In this document: positions 8,368 through 16,888 of the stretch, piece by piece
Layout of the letters: every line of letters begins with the position of its first letter
Numbering within the stretch: position 1 is the first letter of the stretch
Source of the DNA: Salinithrix halophila
GTDB lineage: Bacteria > Bacillota > Bacilli > Thermoactinomycetales > DSM-45169
Length of the DNA: 64,000 bases
Direction of reading: 5' to 3'
Assembly: GCF_042650125.1 (NCBI RefSeq)
Contig: NZ_JBHSAP010000007.1
Coordinates: 744,001 to 808,000 of the forward strand
Made by a program: the position numbers and the translations under genes
The notes under the pieces: model-generated
Told to the model about the DNA's origin: nothing
The model's database searches: none
Seen by the model: the letters and a program-made list of their open reading frames with translations, nothing else

Positions 8368-9084
8368 ATGGCTGCCTTTCAAGAGACTCCCCGTATGCCC
8401 TGGAAAGGAGCCCGCATCCTCCAAAACATCCTGCGCGGCGGTGGTTCGGCGCTCCTCAACCTGATTATTCTGATCCTGCCTCTCACTCTCGCCATCCAGG
8501 GGTTATACATGTTGCAAAGATGGCTGTTCGAGGACAAAGGAGCTCTCTATTTCCATTCTTATACGGATAAAGCCGCCAGCACCGTTTCCCTGCTTTTGCT
8601 TCTCTCCCTTATTCTCTTCTATATTCAAGTGTTGCGCTATGGCATCCGTAACATCCAAAAAACAGTAAAACGTTATACAATCCCAATTCTGGTCGCGATC
8701 CCGCTCTTGTTGATGGTCCTCGATTCCTACCTCTTGATCGGACCAGACAAAATTGTACAATCTCCTTTCTGGAATATCGGTCGGGAAACCACGCACACCT
8801 GGGACGATGTGACGAACATCTCCGTCGGCCACTCCGTCGGAACGGATGACGAACTCTTCTCCGGCACCTACCTTCTCCACTTTAAAGACGGCTCCAGCCT
8901 TGAAATCTGGAAAGCAGGGGGCATGAGTGCCACCGACCTAAAACGGGTGGACCGATTAGCGACAGCACGGGGAATTCCCTTTACTGTCAATGCACCTTTA
9001 TCGACGAATGCCATTCACATTCTAGAAGAGCGGGGCTGGACGCCCGCAGAACGAGCATTTTTAGAACAGCTCTTCCAACGTTGA
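8368..9084 (+). CDS. Unknown three-TM membrane protein with soluble C-terminal half
   Basis: 238 residues, not assigned to a family I recognise. Three hydrophobic segments lie at about residues 30-55, 70-92 and 108-128. A polar C-terminal half follows, with WDDVTNISVGH and HFKDGSSLEIW, a pattern reminiscent of PH-like membrane proteins. The start is fixed by AAAGGAG about ten bases before the ATG. The gene is isolated, with a long upstream gap and its own terminator. Function cannot be inferred from neighbours. Confidence 0.75.
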   Translation: MAAFQETPRMPWKGARILQNILRGGGSALLNLIILILPLTLAIQGLYMLQRWLFEDKGALYFHSYTDKAASTVSLLLLLSLILFYIQVLRYGIRNIQKTVKRYTIPILVAIPLLLMVLDSYLLIGPDKIVQSPFWNIGRETTHTWDDVTNISVGHSVGTDDELFSGTYLLHFKDGSSLEIWKAGGMSATDLKRVDRLATARGIPFTVNAPLSTNAIHILEERGWTPAERAFLEQLFQR

Positions 9085-9118
9085 ACACCCGCACACGATA
9101 TGCGGGTGTTTGTTATTT
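9085..9118 (+). terminator. Terminator after the three-TM protein
   Basis: ACACCCGCA / TGCGGGTGT hairpin starting inside the stop region, followed by TTGTTATTT. Confidence 0.85.
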
Positions 9119-9207
9119 CCGGATAGGTATTTCAATGTTTCGACATCTGCTCAAACGGGGTATCCAATGATTACAGACAGATAGATAAACAAAGGAGGGT
9201 CTCGACT

Positions 9208-9324
9208 ATGAGTCGAAAGAAGCGGTTAGCGGAATTAATGAAAACGGTCCAGGAGATGCGGTTGATCCAAGTGGAGAAGGTCATGCGTAAAGAGTGGAGC
9301 CCCCTCAAAAACAAAAGCGCCTGA
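9208..9324 (+). CDS. Small basic protein, 38 residues
   Basis: ATG at 9208 follows a near-perfect AAAGGAGG with 9 bases spacing, and the frame closes at TGA 9322-9324. The product is MSRKKRLAELMKTVQEM followed by a charged tail ending SPLKNKSA. It is highly basic and largely helical in appearance, with no membrane segment. I recognise no family. The strong ribosome site is the main support. No other gene fits the stretch between the upstream terminator and the convergent cyclotransferase gene. Confidence 0.6.
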   Translation: MSRKKRLAELMKTVQEMRLIQVEKVMRKEWSPLKNKSA

Positions 9325-9382
9325 AAAGCCCCGATCACTGATCACTTTTCCAATATTAAAACAGAGGGACAGATGTCCCGTT

Positions 9383-10255
9383 CTATCCTTTTACGTCCAT
9401 TCCAAACTTCTCCTTCAGGTCACGTTGCAGCTGTTGGTAATAACGATCGCTAACGATGCCTTTGCCTCCGCGCAGAATCTCCCGGGCGTAGTGGTCCGGG
9501 GGCGCAGTCTCTTGCTTCTTATCCATGACGGTAAAAGTGAGGACATTTGAAACCAGCTTCCCACCAAGTTGGAGGGTGACCCAGGCAGGACGGTAAACAC
9601 CCCGATGTACACCCTCCCGCCAAAGAAGGTATTCCAACCCTTCCTTGCCGATACGGTAGACCTTGCCTTCCACGGTGCTGCCGTAATGCTCCACAATATC
9701 CGCCCTGCCGCCGTCAGCATAAGGGAGCGTGTAGCACATCGCATATCCCTTTAGCACTCCACAACCGACCATGTCGCGAAAGAAACCGGCCACTCCCTGA
9801 AGCCGGAACCGTTCATCATCCATACAGGAACCGTATGCAAAATAAAGAAATTCCTCTTCCTTGGTAAGACGACGAGATTTCCAATCTCCCATCTCTACTA
9901 CCGGCATCTCCTGCGTTCTCGGTTGGGGGAATATATAGGCCAAGGCTTCTAGGGAAGCCTGGTCGGTTTCGATGGGGAGTCGGACCCGCTCATAAAGGTT
10001 GCCGTGTCCCCCAGGTTGGAAATCCTCTAGCTGATCGATGGCAGCCAGTTCTTTCTCGGTTATCCTATACACTTCTCCGTAAACCCGTCCAGAACCGAGA
10101 AGGGACATCGCTGGATACCCCTCGCCCGTATCAAAGAGCATACCCGAAGTCCAGGCTTGCATGGCGACAGGCTCTGCCTCATTCAGGTAATGTTCATACA
10201 TTTCACCGCGACGCAGGGAACCATAGACGAACAATAACTTTCTTTTTGTACCCAA
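9383..10255 (-). CDS. Two-domain gamma-glutamylcyclotransferase-like protein
   Basis: About 290 residues containing two AIG2/GGCT-like halves. The first begins LLFVYGSLRRGE near the N-terminus and the second YFAYGSCM near residue 140; each YGS marks the glutamyl-binding loop. Bacillus YkqA has the same fused layout. The frame is open to an ATG at 10273, but the only good ribosome site, AAAGGGG, lies just after it and points to the TTG at 10255. The physiological substrate (gamma-glutamyl amine or peptide) is unknown. Confidence 0.8.
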   Translation of the reverse strand: MGTKRKLLFVYGSLRRGEMYEHYLNEAEPVAMQAWTSGMLFDTGEGYPAMSLLGSGRVYGEVYRITEKELAAIDQLEDFQPGGHGNLYERVRLPIETDQASLEALAYIFPQPRTQEMPVVEMGDWKSRRLTKEEEFLYFAYGSCMDDERFRLQGVAGFFRDMVGCGVLKGYAMCYTLPYADGGRADIVEHYGSTVEGKVYRIGKEGLEYLLWREGVHRGVYRPAWVTLQLGGKLVSNVLTFTVMDKKQETAPPDHYAREILRGGKGIVSDRYYQQLQRDLKEKFGMDVKG

Positions 10256-10504
10256 GGCTTCTTCCCCTTTCATGAGAATGACTCAAACCGCCCGAGTCCA
10301 TCGAGCTGCCCCCGCCCGCAAATACGGGGGTTGACCACCACGAATGGGAGGAGATCTTCACCTCTCTTCCATGGATATGGATCGGTTCATTTCGGCTTTT
10401 TCACATGGGCAATCGTCGATTTCCATCCATTTGGAAATTTTAGAGGATGGAAATGGCTTCAGTTATATAAGTATGATAATGACAGCACAAACGAAAGAGG
10501 GTCC

Positions 10505-10663
10505 ATGAATATGCAGGAATGGCAACCGCAGATGATTATCGGGTTATTTATCGGCTTGGGTTTGTTACTCTCCATTCTCGGTGCCATTTTCATCGAAAAA
10601 ACCATCAGCCGTTTATGGAAAAAACCTGCCCAGCCGGAAACCGTAGAGGACCAGGGTCAGTGA
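10505..10663 (+). CDS. Small single-TM membrane protein, 52 residues
   Basis: The ATG at 10505 follows AGAGGG. The product has a hydrophobic stretch at about residues 10-32 (MIIGLFIGLGLLLSILGAIF), then a basic turn SRLWKKP and an acidic tail. It looks like a bitopic membrane protein with a cytosolic C-terminus. An upstream in-frame extension to 10331 has no ribosome site. It is followed at once by a terminator, so it is its own transcription unit. Family not recognised. Confidence 0.65.
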   Translation: MNMQEWQPQMIIGLFIGLGLLLSILGAIFIEKTISRLWKKPAQPETVEDQGQ

Positions 10664-10675
10664 GAACCGGGAGAA

Positions 10676-10706
10676 GCCGCCACCGTATCGGCGGTCTTTT
10701 CTTTTT
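10676..10706 (+). terminator. Terminator after the 52-residue protein
   Basis: GCCGCC / GGCGGT stem with a short loop, followed by CTTTTCTTTTT. Confidence 0.75.
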
Positions 10707-10722
10707 GCAGAAATGGAGAACC

Positions 10723-10766
10723 GCAAACAAAAGAGGAAACCGGGCGGATCCCCGCCGGTTTCCTCT
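10723..10766 (-). terminator. Terminator after the methyltransferase
   Basis: Inverted repeat GAGGAAACCGG / CCGGTTTCCTC around a GC-rich loop, followed on the minus strand by TTTTGTTT. Confidence 0.75.
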
Positions 10767-10807
10767 GACTCCATCTTTCAAGCGAACCTCCTACGGGAGC
10801 CAAGCCG

Positions 10808-11413
10808 TTACAGCGGTTTCTTGCGAAGCACGACCAGATTGGCATCCAGCCCTTCACCTAAAGCGTCGCTAATCAACTGGATCGGTACAACGGGACCACG
10901 ATCAAAAATCTCACCAAAATAACGGTCAACAGCTTCTGGTGTGACAAGCACGAATGTCTTATCTTCCGGTTGTTCCCGACATCCTCTAAGCAACACATGA
11001 CCGCCGGGCTTCAGCACTCGTGCCAACTCGGTGGCATAACGCCCTCGTTCCTCTTCCGGAATCAGATGAAAACAACCCCGATCATTGACGAAATCAACGG
11101 ATGCATCCGCCACCGGCAGTTCCAGGACGTTCCCCTGCCGCCAATCCACATTCACCCCTGCTTCTTCCGCTCGCTGACGGGCGATATGGAGGGCTTCATC
11201 ACTCAAATCCACCCCGATAACACGGAATCCTTGTCCTGCTAGGAAGACCGCCTCCCGTCCAGCACCGCATCCCACATCCAACACCGCCGCCCCGCTGGAC
11301 AGATTTCCAGCTGCGACAAAGGTGACCAACTCAGATGAGGGGTAGGCGTAATCCCAACGGTTGCGGAAGTCCCCAGTCATGTAAACTTCATCCCAGTCTC
11401 TCTCCTGATACAT
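10808..11413 (-). CDS. Class I SAM-dependent methyltransferase
   Basis: 201 residues. SAM-binding motif I LDVGCGAGRE is at about residues 45-54, the acidic loop VIGVDLS follows near 67, and motif-IV-like DFVNDRGCFH near 107. The start is ATG 11413, behind GAGGAGG at good spacing; a GTG codon one position earlier is possible. It resembles small-molecule methyltransferases of the Methyltransf_25/TehB type. The substrate is not predictable from sequence or neighbours. Confidence 0.82.
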   Translation of the reverse strand: MYQERDWDEVYMTGDFRNRWDYAYPSSELVTFVAAGNLSSGAAVLDVGCGAGREAVFLAGQGFRVIGVDLSDEALHIARQRAEEAGVNVDWRQGNVLELPVADASVDFVNDRGCFHLIPEEERGRYATELARVLKPGGHVLLRGCREQPEDKTFVLVTPEAVDRYFGEIFDRGPVVPIQLISDALGEGLDANLVVLRKKPL

Positions 11414-11575
11414 CACAATCCCTCCTCTTTAAAAGTGCCGTTAACTCTCTAGCATACAGTCGCGTCCGGCGATACCTAAATCCTTTCCCCCATGTGACCG
11501 AGATGAAAAGCTGATTCGTCTTCCGTTTTCGCGATCCCTATCTTTTTCGACACGCCGGGAGTTTCTCCCTTTTCC

Positions 11576-11600
11576 ACAAAAAAACCGGCCTTTGGCCGGA
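11576..11600 (-). terminator. Terminator after DUF420 gene
   Basis: CCGGCC-AAA-GGCCGG hairpin followed on the minus strand by TTTTTTT. Confidence 0.88.
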
Positions 11601-11605
11601 CTTAC

Positions 11606-12169
11606 TCAATAATAAGGGGAAATCATCAAATAAACGACCACACCAGTGATGCTAACATATAGCCAGAGAGGCATTGTCCAGCGGGCGATTTTCCGATGTT
11701 TCTCCACCCTCATGTTAATCCCCCGGAAAAACGTGACCAGGGCCAGGGGAACAATCACCGCTGCCAGCACGATATGGGTGATCAGAATAAAGTAGTAAAT
11801 GGCTTTCAGGAGGCCTTCCCCGCCGTAGTGTGTACTGGGCGCCAAGGCATGGTACGTGAGATAGGTGATCAGGAACAATCCCGTCGAAGAAAAGGCCGCA
11901 TAGATAAACCGTTTGTGCATGGTCACGTTCTTCTTCAGGATAAAGTAGAGAGCCGCCAACAGAAACACGGTGGTAAAACTGTTAAAGATGGCGTTCATCA
12001 TCGGCAGGAAGGTCAGATCCAGATGGTCGAGGCCCTCCACTTTCGGCATGAAGAAAAGCACCGCCACAATCGCATTGATCGCGATGGACAGCCCCACCAC
12101 CCAAGGTGTGTAATTCCGGTCCTTGGGAGGGCCGTAGGGGTTCTCGGATGAGTTGTTGAGATCGGCCAC
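11606..12169 (-). CDS. DUF420 membrane protein, CtaM/YozB-like
   Basis: 187 residues with about five membrane segments. Histidines typical of DUF420 are seen in NVTMHKRF, YLTYHALAPSTHYGG and ITHIVLA. Staphylococcal CtaM, a DUF420 protein, is needed to mature aa3-type quinol oxidase, and qoxABCD lies 5 kb away on the same strand, so a role in oxidase assembly is a reasonable inference. The start is GTG 12169 after GGCGGGTG. It is monocistronic with its own terminator. Confidence 0.85.
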   Translation of the reverse strand: MADLNNSSENPYGPPKDRNYTPWVVGLSIAINAIVAVLFFMPKVEGLDHLDLTFLPMMNAIFNSFTTVFLLAALYFILKKNVTMHKRFIYAAFSSTGLFLITYLTYHALAPSTHYGGEGLLKAIYYFILITHIVLAAVIVPLALVTFFRGINMRVEKHRKIARWTMPLWLYVSITGVVVYLMISPYY

Positions 12170-12348
12170 GCGTATTCACCCGCCTTGAGATATATGAGTA
12201 TAGACCCAGTATATCACTCACAGGGGCCTGTCCAAACCCGGGACTGTCACAATCCAGTGGCAAGACAAGCCGGAAATTCCCTCTCCTCTCTTGCCCTTTC
12301 TTCATCCATCCGATACCATTACATCAAATCCACAAGGGGAGGAACTTC

Positions 12349-12828
12349 ATGAGAACGACAGATCTATGTGACGAGTATTCGAAAGAGTTGCAAATCGCAG
12401 AGCCGATCTTTACCTCTTTTGGCGGCAGATCGCGTTTTTTCGGACCGATTGCCACTGTGATGGTCCGGGAGGATAACGTACGCGTAATAGAAGCATTGGA
12501 AACCATCCCGGAGGGAAGCGTCCTGGTGGTGGACGGAGGCGGCTCGAAGGCCTGCGCATTGTTGGGGGATCGCCTGGCGGGCATCGCCGTCAAACGGAAG
12601 CTGGCGGGAATCATCGTCTACGGGTGTATCCGGGATACGCCGGAAATAGCCCGAATGGACATCGGTGTCCTCGCTCTCGCTCCGATGCCGAAAAAGAGCA
12701 AAAAGGAAGGGACCGGACAACGCAATGTGTCCGTCACCTTCGCCGGGGTCACTTGGACACCGGGGCATTGGGCTTACGTGGATGAAGACGGGATCGTGGT
12801 TGCTAAGGGGGAGCTCCAGCTAAAGTAA
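12349..12828 (+). CDS. RraA-like protein (RNase E inhibitor / HMG aldolase family)
   Basis: 159 residues. Family landmarks are FGGRSRFFGPIAT near the N-terminus, VVDGGGS at about 62-68, LLGDRLAG near 74-81 and YGCIRDTPEI near 95. In gammaproteobacteria RraA restrains RNase E. Many homologs instead act as 4-hydroxy-4-methyl-2-oxoglutarate/oxaloacetate aldolases, which need the G-D-x-x-A pattern. With no RNase E expected here, aldolase or oxaloacetate decarboxylase activity is as likely. The start ATG 12349 follows GGGGAGG. Confidence 0.85.
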   Translation: MRTTDLCDEYSKELQIAEPIFTSFGGRSRFFGPIATVMVREDNVRVIEALETIPEGSVLVVDGGGSKACALLGDRLAGIAVKRKLAGIIVYGCIRDTPEIARMDIGVLALAPMPKKSKKEGTGQRNVSVTFAGVTWTPGHWAYVDEDGIVVAKGELQLK

Positions 12829-12934
12829 TGAAGAAAAGGCCTTGCCAAAGTTGATCGTGTCATCCCCCGTTTGATGTTCGCTAGGGCAACCCGACGGTCG
12901 ATGAACCCGGCGCTGCTTAGGCCGCCTTGGAGAC

Positions 12935-13025
12935 AAGTATATGCCCCCGTTAAAGCGCAAGAGGCCCGTTAACCTTTAACCTTTAGCCGGGGGCGTTTCT
13001 CTCCTCGATCCGCTCGCATATACTT
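12935..13025. other. Nested inverted repeat between rraA-like and epimerase genes
   Basis: Outer arms AAGTATATGC (12935-12944) and GCATATACTT (13016-13025) are perfect complements. Inside, GCCCCCG (12943-12949) pairs with CGGGGGC (12988-12994), followed by GTTTCTC. The inner hairpin may be the terminator of the rraA-like gene; the outer arms are unexplained. Confidence 0.5.
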
Positions 13026-13051
13026 TTGACCACCTTTAATACACCTGCCAT

Positions 13052-13948
13052 TTATCTCCTTTGTAAGGCTTCTATGAGCGCTTCATTGAGAGAAGGATAA
13101 GCAAAGGAGTACCCTGCCATAGTTAATTTTTGCGGCAAGACGCGACACCCGCTGAGGAGAAGCTCCTCTCCCATCTCACCGAAAACTGCTTTAACGAGTA
13201 AACGGGGAACAGGAAATAGCGTAGGGCGATGGAGAACACTACCCAAGGTACGGGTAAACACTACATTACTTACCGACTGGGGAGCGGTCACATTGACGGG
13301 TCCATGTAGTTCCTCGTGCTCTAACAGAAAACGGATAACACACGGGACTTCACTTAATGAAATCCAGCTCATGGACTGCTTGCCATCGCCTAGTTTTCCA
13401 CCGATCCCTAGGCGAAAAATCGGAAGCATTTTGGCTAAAGCGCCACCTTTTTGACTTAATATCATTCCAAACCGCATGTGAACAACCCGGATTCCAGCCA
13501 CTTCTGCCGCTTTCGTCGAGTGTTCCCAGGCCTCGGTGACCCTAGCGAGAAATCCCTCCCCTAGGGGAGAATCTTCGTCTACGGTTTCTCCTTGTAGGCA
13601 GCTTCCGTAAAAACCGACCGCTGACGCAGAAAGCAGGACAGATGGCGGTTTTTGCAAATCAGCCAATGTCTCAGCCAGAAGCGTCGTCCCTTTGACTCGG
13701 CTCTGCAAGATTCGCTCTTTCTGTTTTACTGTCCAACGGCCTGAACTGATATTTTCTCCAGCAAAATGAAGAACGGCGTCCGTCCCTTCCAGTTTCTTTC
13801 CATCGATTTCTCCCTTACTTGGGTCCCAAAAAATCCCCTCCCACTCTCGTCTACGTACCAGCGGGATAACCTCATGACCCGCTATCCGTAAGTCCCTGAC
13901 AACCTCGGTACCGACCAAACCATGGGCGCCTGTAACTATGATTCGCAT
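13052..13948 (-). CDS. TIGR01777-family NAD(P)-binding epimerase-like protein
   Basis: 298 residues, atypical short-chain dehydrogenase of the YfcH/SulA-like epimerase family. The dinucleotide loop is VTGAHGLVGTEV at residues 5-16, followed by VLHFAGENIS near 60 and SASAVGFYG near 108, the family's replacement for the YxxxK region. The C-terminal DUF1731 segment ends the protein (VLPQKLTMAGYSF). AGGAGG precedes the ATG. Biochemical role is not established for the family. Confidence 0.88.
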   Translation of the reverse strand: MRIIVTGAHGLVGTEVVRDLRIAGHEVIPLVRRREWEGIFWDPSKGEIDGKKLEGTDAVLHFAGENISSGRWTVKQKERILQSRVKGTTLLAETLADLQKPPSVLLSASAVGFYGSCLQGETVDEDSPLGEGFLARVTEAWEHSTKAAEVAGIRVVHMRFGMILSQKGGALAKMLPIFRLGIGGKLGDGKQSMSWISLSEVPCVIRFLLEHEELHGPVNVTAPQSVSNVVFTRTLGSVLHRPTLFPVPRLLVKAVFGEMGEELLLSGCRVLPQKLTMAGYSFAYPSLNEALIEALQRR

Positions 13949-14143
13949 CCGTTAACCTCCTGTGTGGATAGCCTTAACTTTCCCTGAGTCCTTAGAAACA
14001 CAATCAAAAAGGGAGATAACGGTGTCATATATCCCTATTTACCCGTAATGCTAGATAAATATAAACCGGAGATAGATCTCTCCCGAAGGGAGAGTGGAGC
14101 ATCAGGGAGGCGGTCACGGTTCCTCGCTTGGTGTAGGGGATAT

Positions 14144-14174
14144 ATAAAAACCGGACGGGAGCCCCCGTCCGGTT
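14144..14174 (-). terminator. Terminator after FxLYD lipoprotein
   Basis: CCGGACGGG / CCCGTCCGG hairpin followed on the minus strand by TTTTTATA. Confidence 0.88.
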
Positions 14175-14180
14175 CTTCAT

Positions 14181-14972
14181 TTATTTTTCCTCCCCTATAA
14201 AAAGAGGATACGCTTGGGCTTTCACTTGTTTTTCATCGACTTTTTTGGTCAGTTCCTTGGGGAGTGAGGAGTCTTCGACTTCGAATCCGGTGCTTTTCCC
14301 CGCTTTGATCCCCATATCGAGGTACTCATTTACAACAGCCACGAGGTTGCCTTTCCCATCACGGAGAGCTGCGGTGACAAAGATGTCCTTCACCTTTTCA
14401 CCCGTCTCGTTGTGGATGGTACCCGTGACACGTACTGTGTCCTTGGACTTCTCACCCGACAGTTTGTCCGTTTTCAGGGTGACTGGCGGCTTCAAGGCTG
14501 GATTGTAATCCGTGCTAATGGTCACCCGGTCGAAGACCTTCGGATCCCGTTTTTCTTTCAGGGAGATCGTTTTCCCCACATAAGCAACTTCACCAGGCTT
14601 TAGGATTTTAGGAACAACAGCCAGCACTTCTTTCGTTCCCAATACTTTCTCGTTCTTGTCAAGAAAATTGAGTTGAACGGTATCCAATTCCACCGGCTTT
14701 GAACCCGTATTCTTAATCCGAGCTGCCCCGTGAACTTTCACATGGCCGGCTTTATCCTTCCAGGCACGACCGGTCTCCTGGTCAGCCGTCACCTTCAGAT
14801 CCTTTTTCTCCCCTTCAGCCACACTTTTTGACTCGATGTGAGACGTACCCTTTTTTGAAGAAGACTCTCCTTTGGATGCCGAGTGTTCCTCCGATGCCTG
14901 ACATCCAGCCAACAGAAAAATCCCCGCGAGCAGACCCAGGCCCGCGCTGGCTTTCAAACGATATCCAGTCAT
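14181..14972 (-). CDS. Lipoprotein with two FxLYD-like beta domains
   Basis: 263 residues. The signal peptide ends at the lipobox LLAGC, with the lipid-modified cysteine near residue 22. A Ser/Lys-rich linker follows, then two immunoglobulin-like FxLYD-type segments, at about 65-135 and 160-235. The second carries VTGTIHNETGEKV. The start ATG 14972 follows AAGGAGG; the open frame upstream to 15065 is not used. It is exported and anchored at the outer membrane face of the cell. Ligand or partner is unknown. Confidence 0.8.
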   Translation of the reverse strand: MTGYRLKASAGLGLLAGIFLLAGCQASEEHSASKGESSSKKGTSHIESKSVAEGEKKDLKVTADQETGRAWKDKAGHVKVHGAARIKNTGSKPVELDTVQLNFLDKNEKVLGTKEVLAVVPKILKPGEVAYVGKTISLKEKRDPKVFDRVTISTDYNPALKPPVTLKTDKLSGEKSKDTVRVTGTIHNETGEKVKDIFVTAALRDGKGNLVAVVNEYLDMGIKAGKSTGFEVEDSSLPKELTKKVDEKQVKAQAYPLFIGEEK

Positions 14973-15078
14973 ACGCTTCTCCTCCTTGTCCCTCGGAAAA
15001 TATATCTCTCTTTCAAGTCGTTCCAGTCGAAAACACAGCCTTAATCTTACCCTTCCCTTCGTCACAGAGCAAGGATGG

Positions 15079-15108
15079 GTAAAACTCCGGTATCGGCGGA
15101 GGCCGGAG
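15079..15108 (-). terminator. Terminator after the 67-residue membrane protein
   Basis: CTCCGG / CCGGAG stem around a 12-base loop, followed on the minus strand by TTTTAC. Confidence 0.7.
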
Positions 15109-15110
15109 CT

Positions 15111-15314
15111 TTACTCATCCCTGTACCGTTTGACCCGCTCCCACTGTTTCCATTCCGAATTCCGTTCCGTTTCAAACCGAGATGGCTTTCGGTCAATGAA
15201 AGAAGGAATTTCCCGAAAAAGATAACGAATCAACGGCTCCGTGATCCGGAAACCCACGGTCGCAACCACGAACAGCAACACCAGTCCCCCGAGGACAATA
15301 AACCATGCTTCCAT
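15111..15314 (-). CDS. Small membrane protein, 67 residues
   Basis: One hydrophobic segment at about residues 3-25 is followed by a charged, basic tail rich in Arg, Glu and Trp. AAGGAG with eight bases spacing points to the ATG at 15314; the GTG at 15323 overlaps that ribosome site and is rejected. It lies 41 bases after the quinone oxidoreductase and may be cotranscribed with it. No family recognised. Confidence 0.65.
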   Translation of the reverse strand: MEAWFIVLGGLVLLFVVATVGFRITEPLIRYLFREIPSFIDRKPSRFETERNSEWKQWERVKRYRDE

Positions 15315-15355
15315 GATTCTCACTCCTTGCTTACCAGGGAGAATCGACTTCCCGC

Positions 15356-16351
15356 TTACAGCCGAACTAGGGTACGTCCACGGACGCCGCCCTTCCGGAT
15401 CGTGGACAGCGCATCCGGTAAATCCTCTAGGGTGATTTCGGTGCTGCCAATCACCTTCAACAGCGCTTCCGGCTTTAGGTCACCCGCCAGCCTTGCCCAC
15501 ACCCGTCTGCGGTAAGCATTGGTGATGTGAGCCGAATCAATACCCAAGAGATTGATGCCTCTTAGAATGAAGGGGAACACACTCGTCGCAAATGTTGACC
15601 CTCCCGTCAGTCCGCTGACGGCAATCGAGCCTCCCTGACGGGTCGTGCTGAGAAGATACGATAGCGTTTCACCCCCGACCGGGTCTACCGCCCCTGCCCA
15701 ACGGGCTTTTTTCAGCGGTCGGTCGTCTCGGACAGCGAGTGCTTCCCTGTCCAGGATTTCCTCCGCCCCCAGCCGTCGCAGGTAGTCGTGTTCAGTAGAC
15801 TTGCCGGTTGATGCTACCACCTTATACCCCAGCTGGGCCAACATAGCGACAGCCGTACTTCCAACGCCTCCCGTAGCACCGGTAACGATAACAGGCCCGT
15901 TCCCTGGAGCAACGCCGTTTTCCTCCATCCGCTGCACCGACATGGCGGCGGTAAAACCGGCTGTCCCGAGAATCATCGCTTCTCGCAGGGTAAGTCCAGT
16001 CGGCAGAGGAATCAGCCAGTCTCCAGATACCCGGGCCATCTCGCTAAAGCCCCCGAAATGGGAAACACCCAATTCGGCACTTGCGACAATCACTTCGTCC
16101 CCTTCCTTGAAGCGAGAATCGACGGAATGGACCACTGTCCCGGCAAGATCGATCCCCGGCACCATCGGATAGGACTCCACGACTCTGCCTTCCGGGATGC
16201 CGGCTAACCCGTCCTTGTAGTTGACACCGGACCAGGCGACACGCAGGGTAACATCCCCTTTCGGCAAGTCATTCCATCCTAGTTCTCTCACTTCCATAGA
16301 AAAAGAATGGTTGAACTTATCCACCATCAAGGCACGGAAACGATTCACCAC
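15356..16351 (-). CDS. YhfP/AcuI-like quinone oxidoreductase (zinc-free MDR)
   Basis: 331 residues, very similar in layout to Bacillus YhfP. Landmarks are SGVNYKDGLA near residue 35, GTAGFTAA near 124 and the NADPH loop TGATGGVGS near 151. VDPVGG and SGLTGG follow. The family includes acrylyl-CoA reductases. The frame opens at 16405, but AGGGAGG places the start at one of two consecutive GTG codons, 16351 or 16348. No zinc-binding cysteines are seen, as expected. Cytosolic. Confidence 0.88.
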   Translation of the reverse strand: MVNRFRALMVDKFNHSFSMEVRELGWNDLPKGDVTLRVAWSGVNYKDGLAGIPEGRVVESYPMVPGIDLAGTVVHSVDSRFKEGDEVIVASAELGVSHFGGFSEMARVSGDWLIPLPTGLTLREAMILGTAGFTAAMSVQRMEENGVAPGNGPVIVTGATGGVGSTAVAMLAQLGYKVVASTGKSTEHDYLRRLGAEEILDREALAVRDDRPLKKARWAGAVDPVGGETLSYLLSTTRQGGSIAVSGLTGGSTFATSVFPFILRGINLLGIDSAHITNAYRRRVWARLAGDLKPEALLKVIGSTEITLEDLPDALSTIRKGGVRGRTLVRL

Positions 16352-16414
16352 TGCTCTCCCTCCCTGTCCATAAAAACTCCCCCGAAAACGAGTTCCTCGA
16401 AGCAATCTTCAGGT

Positions 16415-16828
16415 TCAAGGACGCTTCCCCATCGGGATCTGAAGGATAATCAGATCCCAAAAGACATGTTCGGCCTGGATCACCACACAGTACGATTGGT
16501 CCTCCGGCAGATTGACTGTTATCGTATGATAACCGATGATTTCACTCTCTTCATCTAAGGGCATCGCAGTGATGGTCCGTCCGTCAGGATCGAGCAATTC
16601 AGCCTGGAAAGAGGGGCTTTTTCCACCGTCAGCAGATTCCTGGGAGAGAGACCACGTGATGGTATACCAGCCTCTCTTCAAGTCGACAGGGCGTGTTTTA
16701 AAACAACCCCCGCCCCCTTTCCAGCGTAAACCCCGATTCTCGCAAAAATCAGGCTCCACCGGAATGCATCGATCCTCTGCCAAATGCTTTTTTCCACTGA
16801 ACACGGCGGTGAACGTTCCTTTCCTCAA
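16415..16828 (-). CDS. Hypothetical protein with a beta-rich pattern
   Basis: About 137 residues, unrecognised. The sequence alternates hydrophobic and polar residues (WYTITWSLSQ, GYHTITVNLPE, DQSYCVVIQAE), suggesting a soluble beta-sandwich. The full open frame reaches 16918, but its first codons overlie a consensus promoter (16889-16918), so they cannot be translated from that promoter. The likeliest start is the TTG at 16828 after AGGGGG; ATG 16858 and GTG 16804 are alternatives. Four cysteines, no signal peptide. Confidence 0.6.
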   Translation of the reverse strand: MRKGTFTAVFSGKKHLAEDRCIPVEPDFCENRGLRWKGGGGCFKTRPVDLKRGWYTITWSLSQESADGGKSPSFQAELLDPDGRTITAMPLDEESEIIGYHTITVNLPEDQSYCVVIQAEHVFWDLIILQIPMGKRP

Positions 16829-16888
16829 AGCTGCGCCCCCTGACAAAAAATTCATCATACCGAAACAATTTTCATCCACACGTTTGCG

